Assembly: GCF_030123325.1 (NCBI RefSeq)
Contig: NZ_CP126106.1
Span: forward strand, 524,001-588,000
Source: Peribacillus simplex
Lineage (GTDB): Bacteria; Bacillota; Bacilli; Bacillales; DSM-1321
Direction of reading: 5' to 3'
Length of the DNA: 64,000 nt
Part shown: in pieces, positions 44,308 to 52,878 of the stretch
Layout of the letters: every line of letters begins with the position of its first letter
Position numbering within the stretch: the first letter of the stretch is position 1
Translations under genes and position numbers: made by a program
The notes under the pieces: model-generated
What the model saw: only the letters and a program-made list of their open reading frames with translations
The model's database searches: none
What the model was told of the DNA's origin: nothing

Positions 44308-45768
44308 CTATTCGACTTGGATATTTTTTGTCCTGTCCATATACCATGTGTAAAACTCGTCTGCATATTCAACGGATACATCCTGGAGCTTTGTATGGTG
44401 TACAGGCTTGGAGCGGTTGATCGTTTCAATTGTGGCAAGACCGAAAAGCTTTTGCAACTTCGAACGTTCCACCTCAATTTGAATGACCTTGCTTCTTTTG
44501 GTAATGAATAGCGATGTTTCCAAACTTCCGGACTTGAACTGAATGAACTCATCATTTAACAAGTAACGGCTATTTTTGTAATCCATTATTCTCAATGAAT
44601 AAATGAGGACGAGTAAAATCAGCGATATATACCATAGGGAGGGTTTAAAATAATAGATTGCCAATGTTGTGAGAATCCAGAAAAAGCTGGGCCGCAGCAT
44701 TCGGATTTTGAAGGCCTGTTTCGATAGCGGCTCCATTGACCGTTCCACTTTGTAAGCGGGTAAAATCTCTTCTACCATCCCATATGCCCGTTCGATCGAT
44801 AAAAAAGGATAGAGTGTATTCGTTTCCAACTCTTCACCGCCCGTATTTCCTGCACTGACCAGTTTCACTTCTGCCAAGCCTAGCAATCTTTTAATGATTG
44901 ATTGGGTGATTTCTACAGCTTGTACTTTTTCTTTCTGAATGGAAAAAGCGGATTCATCCAATACACCTTTCATGATATATATACGCTCGTGATCGGATGA
45001 AATTTCATATTTTCCATATTTGACGAATGTGGAGACGATTCCGAAGGCAACGGCGACACATACGAAGCTTGCAAGAACGATGGTTATGATCCACCACGTA
45101 TCCAACTTGGCAAGAAACCCTTCAGCGTTCTCCAAATTGATAAAATCATCGAGTGTATTATATAACGTAGCCAATATCGGGATAAGAGCCAGGAAGCTGA
45201 GTGATGTAAAGGAAGCTTTCAGCACATCTTGCTTGGTTGGTGTGAAATGGATCGTTTTTTCATTGATTGGTTCAGCTATTCGTTCTTCGGGAATATCCAC
45301 TTCGATAACCGGAATTTCCTGTTTTGAAGCATATTCCCCCTCAAGCCGTTCGGCCTCTTTTCGGGAAATCACCTCGAAAGGTACGGTACCCTGATCACCA
45401 GTCATCCCCGTTTCGAATGTTAAAGAGGTTAAACTGAAAATCTTATGAAATAACGTCGTGCGTTGCTGAACGTTCTGTACCTTATGAAGCGGGACCGTCC
45501 GATACGATTTCGAGATGAGCCCTGAAGTAATATATATGGTTCCTTCTTTGATTTGGTATTTATACGTATACCATTTTAGGATGACGGAAATGACTTTCCA
45601 AATCAGATAAACTAGAAAGCCGACTTGGAGTACCATCATATACATCTTTTCAGAACCGAAGTTCAGGACATAAAGCATGATGATGAAAAACGCATTTCCT
45701 TTCAGCAATTTCCAAAACTCGAAGGGGATTTTGAAAGGGTGTAATCGTTTTGCATGTTCTTCCATCAT
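44308..45768 (-). CDS. ydbT: bacterial PH-domain membrane protein YdbT
   Basis: 486 aa with three bacterial PH (bPH2) repeats separated by pairs of membrane helices (about residues 28-62, 185-250 and 360-395). The repeats read SKSYRTVPLHKVQNVQQRT, DESAFSIQKEKVQAVEITQS and TSLFITKRSKVIQIEVERS. The B. subtilis YdbS-YdbT pair has been linked to resistance against bacteriocin-type peptides. Its start overlaps the ydbS stop as TAATG. The frame is fully open, unlike its neighbours on both sides. Confidence 0.88.
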   Translation of the reverse strand: MMEEHAKRLHPFKIPFEFWKLLKGNAFFIIMLYVLNFGSEKMYMMVLQVGFLVYLIWKVISVILKWYTYKYQIKEGTIYITSGLISKSYRTVPLHKVQNVQQRTTLFHKIFSLTSLTFETGMTGDQGTVPFEVISRKEAERLEGEYASKQEIPVIEVDIPEERIAEPINEKTIHFTPTKQDVLKASFTSLSFLALIPILATLYNTLDDFINLENAEGFLAKLDTWWIITIVLASFVCVAVAFGIVSTFVKYGKYEISSDHERIYIMKGVLDESAFSIQKEKVQAVEITQSIIKRLLGLAEVKLVSAGNTGGEELETNTLYPFLSIERAYGMVEEILPAYKVERSMEPLSKQAFKIRMLRPSFFWILTTLAIYYFKPSLWYISLILLVLIYSLRIMDYKNSRYLLNDEFIQFKSGSLETSLFITKRSKVIQIEVERSKLQKLFGLATIETINRSKPVHHTKLQDVSVEYADEFYTWYMDRTKNIQVE

Positions 45769-46262
45769 TAATCCACTTCCTTAATTTTTGCGAAATGGGC
45801 AATTTTATCTCGTAATTCATAAGCTTCTTTCTCGGGGATGGCAGGTATGTCATGAGAGTCCCCCATTGTTCCGATGCTAAGGGAATAAAGGTTATATTTT
45901 TGCAAAAACGGTCCTTGGTTCAATTTGACGGATTGGACCTTCGTCATCGGAATGAGTTCATGCGTTTCACTCCAGGCTCCACGTTTTGTTTGAATGAATT
46001 ATTCGTTCACATCGTAACGCCAATACTTTTGCAACAAGATCGGTTCAATGAAGATGGACCAGATTGCATGAAAAAAAGATAATGCGATAAGTCCGTTTAA
46101 AATCCATCCAATCCATTCTTTCCAAGTGAAATAATCATCAACAAATAATAGGATGCCAAGGACGGTGAGGATAATGAGATGGGTAATGGCTTCAGTCATC
46201 CGCCAAACCTTCACTGATTCTTTGGAGATTTTCTTGGTTGGTGGCTGTATCTTTGAATACAT
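45768..46262 (-). pseudogene. ydbS: PH-domain protein YdbS with in-frame ochre codon
   Basis: The frame starts at ATG 46262 (AAGGAG 7 bp upstream) and runs 164 codons to the TAA overlapping ydbT. It has two membrane helices at about 28-45 and 50-70 and one bPH2 domain (ETHELIPMTKVQSVKLNQGP). One TAA at 46001-45999 interrupts it in RYDVNE-stop-FIQTKRG, where the family usually has a charged or polar residue. The remaining frame is intact and family-like on both sides. Either a recent nonsense mutation or readthrough. Confidence 0.75.
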
Positions 46263-46506
46263 ATATTCACTCCTTACTATGTCTATATACTTATACGGAT
46301 TAGCCGACAAGAAAGTTCCTTATTATCCTTTTGTGCAAAGAAATCATGAAGTCGGGTTCCCTATCGATTCCGTGGGATGGCAGCCGAATAATCCTCCAGT
46401 TTCCTGAGTATGTATAAATAAGGACTTCGAGTGGATCTTTTCTTTTTATATGACTGTAAATTGGACAAGATAGAAGTGGTGAGCATTTAGAGTGGGAGTG
46501 ATACGT

Positions 46507-47997
46507 TTGACATACAAAAGGAAGTTGAGTTTTATATTCTTCCTGTTTTTGATCTGTTTTTTTAATGGAGAATCGATGCAGGCTGCGAATGATGATGGAA
46601 ACCTAGGGCAGGAAATTCAACAAATATTGGATGAATCGCCGGGATTGGCTGGCGCGTTAACGGGAATTTCCATCCGTTCAGCTGAAACGGGGGAAATGAT
46701 TTATGAACGGGGGTCGCAAACGAGATTGCGTCCTGCTTCGAACCTTAAGCTATTGACTGCAGCAGCTGCGCTGGAAACTTTAGGGGAAGATCATGCTTTT
46801 GAAACGGAACTATACATAAAAGGAGTGCAAGTTGGCCAGGTTCTGCAGGGCAATGTATACCTGAAGGGAAAAGGAGACCCCACATTATTGGAAAAGGATT
46901 TCGATGAGCTGGCAGCTTCACTGAAGCACAGGCAAGTTAAGCTGGTTCACGGGGATCTTATAGGCGATGATTCTTGGTATGATGATGTTCGTTATTCCCA
47001 AGACTTAGTTTGGAGCGATGAACAGGAATATTACGGGGCAGCCGTTTCGGCTTTAACCGCTTCCCCGAATGAAGACTACGATACCGGTACCATCATCGTG
47101 GAGATATCACCTGGGAAAAAGGCTGGTAAAAGGGCAATGGTGAAGCTGAAGCCGGAAACGGATTATGTGAAGGTCATCAACAAAACGAAAACTGAATCGG
47201 AAGACGGCAATAATAAAATTGAAGTCGAAAGGTCTCATGGCACACAAGTCATTACGGTGACCGGAACCATTCCGGAGCATGCCGGGGTGATCAAAGAGTG
47301 GATTTCCGTGAAAGATCCCACAGTATATGCCCTGAGCTTATTTGAAAACTCAATGAATAAACAAGGAATTAAAGTGTTGGGAAAAAGGGAAAAAGGGAAA
47401 ACGCCAGTAGGAGCGGACATGATTGCCACTCATCGGTCCATGCCGCTTTCACAACTGCTTATACCTTTCATGAAATTGAGCAATAACAGCCATGCCGAGG
47501 TTTTGGTGAAGGAAATGGGCAAAGAGGCAGAAGGGGAGGGAAGCTGGAAGGATGGTTTGAAGGTTGCTCGAAATCAGCTGAAGAGTATGGGTCTCGATAT
47601 GCAAACGATCATGATGCGTGATGGATCTGGAATTTCACAAGTCAATATGATTCCAGCGAATGAAATAACGAAGCTGCTGTATGCCGTACAGGAAAAAACG
47701 TGGTTTACTGCTTACTTGAATGCTTTGCCGATTGCAGGCAACGACAATCGGATGGTGGGCGGTACGCTAAGAAAGAGGATGAAAGGAACATATGCAGCCG
47801 GGAATGTTCGCGCTAAAACAGGGACGATTTCAGGAACGAGCTCCTTATCAGGTTACGTTACGACCAAAAGAGGGGAAAAAGTCATATTTTCGATCATCTT
47901 GAATAATTTTGTAGAAGAAAAAGGCATTACGGCAATCCAGGATAAGATAGCCGTGATGCTCGCAGAAAAGGAAAACCGGTTGGGGAGTGGCCTTTAG
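46507..47997 (+). CDS. dacC: D-alanyl-D-alanine carboxypeptidase/endopeptidase, PBP4a type
   Basis: 496 aa S13-family penicillin-binding protein with a signal peptide to about residue 27. Catalytic motifs: Ser and Lys in RPASNLKLL near 77-80, SNNSHAE for SxN, and AKTGTISG for KTG. A large insert domain lies between the first two motifs, as in class C PBPs. It trims the terminal D-Ala of peptidoglycan peptides and may cut cross-links. TTG 46507 has GGGAG 7 bp upstream, preferred to GTG 46492. Confidence 0.9.
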   Translation: MTYKRKLSFIFFLFLICFFNGESMQAANDDGNLGQEIQQILDESPGLAGALTGISIRSAETGEMIYERGSQTRLRPASNLKLLTAAAALETLGEDHAFETELYIKGVQVGQVLQGNVYLKGKGDPTLLEKDFDELAASLKHRQVKLVHGDLIGDDSWYDDVRYSQDLVWSDEQEYYGAAVSALTASPNEDYDTGTIIVEISPGKKAGKRAMVKLKPETDYVKVINKTKTESEDGNNKIEVERSHGTQVITVTGTIPEHAGVIKEWISVKDPTVYALSLFENSMNKQGIKVLGKREKGKTPVGADMIATHRSMPLSQLLIPFMKLSNNSHAEVLVKEMGKEAEGEGSWKDGLKVARNQLKSMGLDMQTIMMRDGSGISQVNMIPANEITKLLYAVQEKTWFTAYLNALPIAGNDNRMVGGTLRKRMKGTYAAGNVRAKTGTISGTSSLSGYVTTKRGEKVIFSIILNNFVEEKGITAIQDKIAVMLAEKENRLGSGL

Positions 47998-48278
47998 TAT
48001 CCATTTGGAAAACAAAGTTTGAAGTTCAGGGAAAGCTGCTAGAAACAGTTCGGCCTCTGCCATTTCATTTTCTTCGGCAAATCCGAATTGGCAGCAACTG
48101 CCGATAAGCCATTTATGACTCGATGTCGGTTTCGATCGCAAATCCGAATGGCGTATTCAATTCGATGGTCATTAGAATAACATTGCCAGCACCTCCATCT
48201 AGTTTTTTTCATTTTATCCTCTCAAGGAAGGATTTTGAGGGAGGGGGAATAGAAATAAGTAGTATAGGAGGAATGCTC
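47998..48278. other. intergenic region without gene
   Basis: No convincing ORF or terminator. Short minus-strand frames around 48020-48190 have broken reading and look non-coding or long decayed. Confidence 0.35.
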
Positions 48279-48884
48279 ATGAATTTTCCAACACTTGATG
48301 GACAGTATACGATTAGCAGCCTTATAGCTGAAATTCACGAAATTTCCAAAAAACGATTTCCATATATATTGGCCATAGATGGCCGGGGCGGATCTGGAAA
48401 AAGTACACTCGCTTCCCGTATCCAAACTGAGTGTCCGGGTAGCACGGTCGTTCATATGGATGATTTTTATTTGCCATCATCGGATAGGGTCCAACTGCCT
48501 CCATCCCAAAAGCAGATTGGTGCGGATTATGATTGGGAACGGGTGTTTAACCAAATTCTGAGACCGCTTACAAGCGGGCGGGATGCAAGGTATCAAAGGT
48601 ATGATTGGAAAACGGACACTATGGCCGAATGGCATGATGTTCCTGCTGAAGGCCTTTTAATTATAGAAGGGACATATTCCATCCGTAAAGAATTGGCAGG
48701 GTACCATGATTTTACGATTTGGGTGGAATGTCCCCGTGATCAGCGTTTGAAACGGGGGCTTGAGCGGGATGGTGAAGAAGCGCGGCAAATGTGGGAGGAT
48801 AATTGGATGGTGCATGAAGATCTTTATGTGGGTGCGCAAAGGCCTCAAGAAAGAGCGGATCTTATTGTGGACGGAACGAGCTGA
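48279..48884 (+). CDS. uridine kinase-like P-loop protein
   Basis: 201 aa. Walker A IDGRGGSGKST near residue 30, then VVHMDDFYLPSSDR as in uridine kinase/phosphoribulokinase-type enzymes, and DYDWERVFNQIL. The ATG at 48279 has AGGAGG 7 bp upstream; the 50 residues of longer frame before it are not protein-like. Substrate may be a nucleoside or another small alcohol. Confidence 0.75.
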   Translation: MNFPTLDGQYTISSLIAEIHEISKKRFPYILAIDGRGGSGKSTLASRIQTECPGSTVVHMDDFYLPSSDRVQLPPSQKQIGADYDWERVFNQILRPLTSGRDARYQRYDWKTDTMAEWHDVPAEGLLIIEGTYSIRKELAGYHDFTIWVECPRDQRLKRGLERDGEEARQMWEDNWMVHEDLYVGAQRPQERADLIVDGTS

Positions 48885-48979
48885 ATCCTTTGATTTCTGG
48901 AACTCGCTTTTAATTGTAAAGGTTTACCTATAAAATTGTATGTATGTTTAGATAAAGCCGAGAAACTTGGGGGGAAACT

Positions 48980-49621
48980 ATGTTTACTAATGAAGAACAA
49001 GCTGCCGTTTATAAAGCCATTTATAACCGAAGGGATATCAGGAGTTTTTTGCCTAAGCCCATTTCAAAGGATATACTCCGCAGAATTTTGGATGCTGCAC
49101 ATCATGCGCCGTCTGTAGGATTCATGCAACCTTGGAGTTTCATCGTGATTTCATCTCAGGAAACCAAGAACAGTTTGGCATGGGCAGCGGATAAAGAAAG
49201 AAGGGCACTCGCCATTCATTATGAAGGAGATAAAGAAAATAAGTTTCTTAGTTTGAAAGTGGAAGGGTTAAAAGAAGCACCTTACACCATTTGTGTTACA
49301 TGCGACCCGACACGGGGCGGCTCCCATGTTTTAGGGAGGAACTCCATTCCGGAAACGGATATCCTATCCACAGCCTGCGCGATTCAAAATATGTGGCTGG
49401 CTGCCTGTGCGGAAGGGTTGGCAATGGGATGGGTAAGCTTTTATAAGAAAAATGATATTCGTGATATTTTGGAGATTCCGCCGCATATAGAACCCGTCGC
49501 ACTCCTGTCGATTGGCTATACGGATCAATATCCGGATAAACCCATTCTTGAACTTGCTAATTGGGAAAAAAGAAGGCCGATGGATGAACTTATTTTCAAA
49601 GATAAATGGGGTAATAAATAA
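48980..49621 (+). CDS. bluB: 5,6-dimethylbenzimidazole synthase
   Basis: 213 aa nitroreductase-fold enzyme with BluB marks: RRDIRSFLPKPI, APSVGFMQPWSF, NSIPETDILSTACAIQNMWLAA and MGWVSFYK. BluB breaks down FMNH2 with oxygen to give the lower ligand of vitamin B12. No cobalamin genes or B12 riboswitch lie nearby, so it probably serves to remodel or complete salvaged corrinoids. It follows the kinase gene by 95 bp on the same strand and has its own terminator. Confidence 0.88.
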   Translation: MFTNEEQAAVYKAIYNRRDIRSFLPKPISKDILRRILDAAHHAPSVGFMQPWSFIVISSQETKNSLAWAADKERRALAIHYEGDKENKFLSLKVEGLKEAPYTICVTCDPTRGGSHVLGRNSIPETDILSTACAIQNMWLAACAEGLAMGWVSFYKKNDIRDILEIPPHIEPVALLSIGYTDQYPDKPILELANWEKRRPMDELIFKDKWGNK

Positions 49622-49642
49622 AACTATATATTATGATTCTAG

Positions 49643-49664
49643 CCCCTGTTTCAGGGGTTTTTTG
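49643..49664 (+). terminator. bluB terminator
   Basis: CCCCTG-TTT-CAGGGG followed by TTTTTT. Confidence 0.85.
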
Positions 49665-49718
49665 TTAGAGTGGAATTGATTTTTCACAAAAAAATGAAAT
49701 GAAGCAGTGAAAAAGTAG

Positions 49719-49758
49719 AAGACCCTTACGATGGATACATCCTTTGTAAGAGTCTTTT
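49719..49758 (-). terminator. rpoN terminator
   Basis: AAGACCCTTAC and GTAAGAGTCTT arms with an internal ATGGATACATCC segment; T-rich on the minus strand. Confidence 0.6.
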
Positions 49759-49801
49759 AGAATACGTCATTCCGTAATGTGGACACAAAATTTGGTTGAT
49801 T

Positions 49802-51163
49802 TTAAAATCTGCGCCGTTTTGAAGATCCCGGTATACCGAGATCTTCACGGTATTTTGCAATAGTGCGGCGGGAGATCTTCATCCCTTCATTTTCGAATAT
49901 TTGACAAAGTTTCTGATCTGAAAAAGGCTTTATCTTATCTTCATCGGCAATCAAGACCTTTATTTTTTCCTTGATGGTGGTCGTTGATTCGGTTGCTTGG
50001 CTATTCACGCGGTTTACCCCTCTAGTAAAGAAGTTCCTAAGTTTAAAGAGGCCATGCGGCGTCTGGATATATTTATTGCTCGTGGCCCTGCTGATTGTTG
50101 ATTCATGAACCTGAAGTTTTTCCGAAATGTCTTTCAGTGTCATAGGTTTTAGCCCCGTAATTCCCTTCATGAAAAACTCTTGCTGCTCGTCCACGATTGT
50201 CGCTGCCACCTTGTAAAGTGTCATTTGCCTTTGTTCGAGACCTTTTAAAAGTAATTGGGCATCATTTATATGCCTTTTTATATAATCTTTAGCTGGATTA
50301 ACAGGATTCAGAGAGATGTGGTCCTTGTAGAAAGGACTGATGGAAAGTTTAGGTGTGCAGCTATCATTGACCGTTATCAGAAAACCTTCTTTTTCTTTTT
50401 CCACGTAAACGTCCGGAGTGATGTAATGAGTCAAATCATTGGAAAAGTGACTGACGGGACGCGGGTTTAACGTACGGATGAAATCCGCTGCTTCTTGTAC
50501 TTCCTGAATGGTCACTTTGTAAAGGGCGGCAATTTTCCTGTAGCGTTTTTCTGCTAAGTCCGTTAAGTGCTTTTTAACGATCTTATACGCCAATTCATTG
50601 TGATCCTCATGCTCACGCAGTTGAATGAGTAAGCAATCGGTCAGATCTTTAGCCCCGACTCCAATCGGGTCAAGGGATTGCAAAACTTGAATCATTTTTT
50701 CTATTTCTTCGACGGACACGGAAAAGTGCGAGGCAGTCCAATTGGCATCCAATTCAAGAAACCCATATTCATTTAAGTTCCCAATTAAAAATTGGAGAAT
50801 CCTCCTTTCAATTGCTTTCAACGAACTTAGTAAACTCAATTGTTCCAGTAAATGGCTTTCCAATGTTTCTGTGTTGATTGAATAATTGTTGATTGGGTTG
50901 TAATCATTATCCCCGTTGAAACTTTTACTTTTAGAGGACCGTTTCAGAGAATGTATTTTAGGTGTACGAATGCTAGATTCGGAAAGTGATGCGGAGGGGT
51001 CTTTAAAGCTTATTTCTAGAACGGGATTTTCATAAGCCTGTCGGTTTAGGAAACCTATTAGTTCATGTGTCGAATATTGAAGGATCTTGATCGATTGCTG
51101 TAATTCAGGGGTTAATGATAATTTCAAGGTTTGTTTTTGGTACAGTTCGAATCCTACCTGCAT
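49802..51163 (-). CDS. rpoN: RNA polymerase sigma-54 factor
   Basis: 453 aa. Region I is Gln/Leu rich (LSLTPELQQSIKILQYSTHELIG; core LQQSIKILQYS), followed by a core-binding domain, a helix-turn-helix (KDISEKLQVHESTISRATSNKY) and the C-terminal RpoN box SRRTIAKYREDLGIP near residue 440, which reads the -24 element. The ATG at 51163 is 9 bp after GAAAGAAG; ATG 51169 and TTG 51172 are alternatives. It is divergent from an operon with a sigma-54 promoter. Corresponds to B. subtilis SigL. Confidence 0.95.
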   Translation of the reverse strand: MQVGFELYQKQTLKLSLTPELQQSIKILQYSTHELIGFLNRQAYENPVLEISFKDPSASLSESSIRTPKIHSLKRSSKSKSFNGDNDYNPINNYSINTETLESHLLEQLSLLSSLKAIERRILQFLIGNLNEYGFLELDANWTASHFSVSVEEIEKMIQVLQSLDPIGVGAKDLTDCLLIQLREHEDHNELAYKIVKKHLTDLAEKRYRKIAALYKVTIQEVQEAADFIRTLNPRPVSHFSNDLTHYITPDVYVEKEKEGFLITVNDSCTPKLSISPFYKDHISLNPVNPAKDYIKRHINDAQLLLKGLEQRQMTLYKVAATIVDEQQEFFMKGITGLKPMTLKDISEKLQVHESTISRATSNKYIQTPHGLFKLRNFFTRGVNRVNSQATESTTTIKEKIKVLIADEDKIKPFSDQKLCQIFENEGMKISRRTIAKYREDLGIPGSSKRRRF

Positions 51164-51344
51164 ATACATCAACTTCTTTCGTTTAGATTAACATGGCGAT
51201 TCAAGAGGGATGAAAAAATATTAACACGATAATAATACAAATCTTCCGAAAATTCAACATTATGTGTCAGGTTTTATAACATCAATTAGAAAATAAAGTG
51301 GGGGACTTGTAATTAAGTATTTATTCTTATGAATGAGTGTTGGT

Positions 51345-51414
51345 TGATTCGGATACGAATCAAATGATTTATATATGAATCAACTCAAACTCCTAATGAT
51401 TTATATATGAATCA
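51345..51414 (+). promoter_or_regulatory. three upstream activator sites for a sigma-54 activator
   Basis: TGATTCGGATACGAATCA (51345-51362) and two identical copies of TGATTTATATATGAATCA (51365-51382 and 51397-51414). All are TGATT-N8-AATCA dyads; the first is the most symmetrical. Centres are about 124, 104 and 72 bp before the predicted start point, the usual distance for enhancer-binding proteins. They would serve the aminotransferase operon; the divergent rpoN start is about 180 bp away. Confidence 0.75.
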
Positions 51415-51452
51415 TTTTAACTTGAATACCTTTAATATAAGGCACATATAAT

Positions 51453-51470
51453 TTGGCATGCATCTTGCTA
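51453..51470 (+). promoter_or_regulatory. sigma-54 promoter of the aminotransferase operon
   Basis: TTGGCATG-CATC-TTGCTA fits the -24/-12 consensus (TTGGCACG-N4-TTGCW) with one change. Predicted start near 51478, giving a 60-nt leader. Confidence 0.88.
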
Positions 51471-51540
51471 TATCTAAATATATAAATAAAAAAATAAACT
51501 AGCTTGAAAAAATCCACTACAAGAGAAGGGTGTTTTTTAC

Positions 51541-52866
51541 ATGATCAAAGAAACGACGGGTATTCAGGAATTAATCGATTTGGATAAAAAGCATTTTATT
51601 CATCCGACTACGGCAATCGAGCAACAGCAAGCAGATGGTCCAAGTTTCATCTTTAAGGAAGGGAAGGGAATATATCTTACGGATGTCAAGGGCAGGACTG
51701 TCATTGATGGCATGGCTTCACTTTGGAATGTGAATATTGGGCATGGACAAGAAGAGATGGCTGAAGTCGCGAAGGAACAAATGACGAAGCTGGCTTTCAC
51801 CTCAAGTTTCGCCACTTTCAGCAATGAGCCGGCAATCCGGTTGGCGGCCAAAATCGCTTCCATCGCTCCTGGGGATTTGAATGCAGTTTTCTTCACTTCA
51901 GGTGGATCGGAGTCGAATGATACGGCCATCAAACTTGCTCGTCATTACTGGCTTTTGAAAGGGCAGCCTAATCGTCAAAAAATCATTTCCCGCTCGAAAT
52001 CCTATCATGGAGTGGCAATGGGAGCTACAAGTGCGACTGGCCTGAAGCCGTTCCGGGACTTCACGAATTCAATCGCACCGGATTTTTACCATGTGGACGG
52101 TTCCTCCATTGAGGAGTTGCGTAAGGTCATAGAACAGGAAGGGCCGGAAACGATTGCAGCATTTATTGCTGAACCGATTCAAGGGGCTGGTGGCGTGAAC
52201 CTTCCTCCTGAAGGCTATTTTAAGGAAGTAAGGGAAATTTGTAATGAATACGGCATTTTAATGGTGACGGATGAAGTCATTACAGGTTTCGGAAGAACAG
52301 GGACTTATTTTGGGATTGAACACTTTGGGGTTGTACCTGATATGATGTGCTTCGCAAAAGGTGTGACGAGCGGATATGCACAGTTAGGCGGGGTCGTCCT
52401 GAATGATAAGATGCATCAGGATTTCATTGCCCTTTCAAAAGGCACGCTTTTACACGGCTACACATACAGTGGCCATCCTATGGCATGTGCGGTTGCTTTG
52501 AAAAATATTGAAATAATTGAACGTGAAAACTTGATAGAAAACTCAAAACAGCGTGGTGAAGAGTTGCTTGCCGGCTTTAAGAAGCTTCAAAGCAAACACC
52601 CGATTATTGGTGATGTCAGGGCACTTGGATTAATTGGAGGCATCTCCATCGTAAAGGACAAACAAACAGGCGAAGGCTTTGAGACACAGCTTGCTCCAAG
52701 ACTGGTTGCTGAAGCGGCGAAAAACGGCTTGATTTGCCGGTCTGTTACGTTTGATCAAGATACACTCGTATTCGCACCGCCTTTAATCATTACTAAATCG
52801 GAAGTCGAAAGAATAATTGAAATCCTTGATGAGACATTTACTGCTGTCGAAAAAGAAATTTTATAA
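51541..52866 (+). CDS. class III PLP aminotransferase (omega-amino acid type)
   Basis: 441 aa fold-type I aminotransferase. Markers: FFTSGGSESNDTAIKLAR, the SYHG segment, the PLP-ring Asp in MVTDEVITGFGRTG, and the Schiff-base Lys in FAKGVTSGY. The family includes beta-alanine, taurine, putrescine and GABA:pyruvate aminotransferases, and the protein transfers an amino group from a terminal amine to a keto acid. The product aldehyde would go to the dehydrogenase encoded next. Driven by the sigma-54 promoter; RBS AGAGAAGGG. Confidence 0.85.
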   Translation: MIKETTGIQELIDLDKKHFIHPTTAIEQQQADGPSFIFKEGKGIYLTDVKGRTVIDGMASLWNVNIGHGQEEMAEVAKEQMTKLAFTSSFATFSNEPAIRLAAKIASIAPGDLNAVFFTSGGSESNDTAIKLARHYWLLKGQPNRQKIISRSKSYHGVAMGATSATGLKPFRDFTNSIAPDFYHVDGSSIEELRKVIEQEGPETIAAFIAEPIQGAGGVNLPPEGYFKEVREICNEYGILMVTDEVITGFGRTGTYFGIEHFGVVPDMMCFAKGVTSGYAQLGGVVLNDKMHQDFIALSKGTLLHGYTYSGHPMACAVALKNIEIIERENLIENSKQRGEELLAGFKKLQSKHPIIGDVRALGLIGGISIVKDKQTGEGFETQLAPRLVAEAAKNGLICRSVTFDQDTLVFAPPLIITKSEVERIIEILDETFTAVEKEIL

Positions 52867-52878
52867 GAGGTGAAAGTG

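Noticed and set aside
47848..48141. 97-codon minus-strand ORF overlapping the PBP4a gene end
   Set aside because: Half of it lies antisense to dacC and the rest is not protein-like; no ribosome site.
48885..48979. Cobalamin riboswitch before bluB
   Set aside because: The 95-bp gap is far too short and no B12-box sequence is present.
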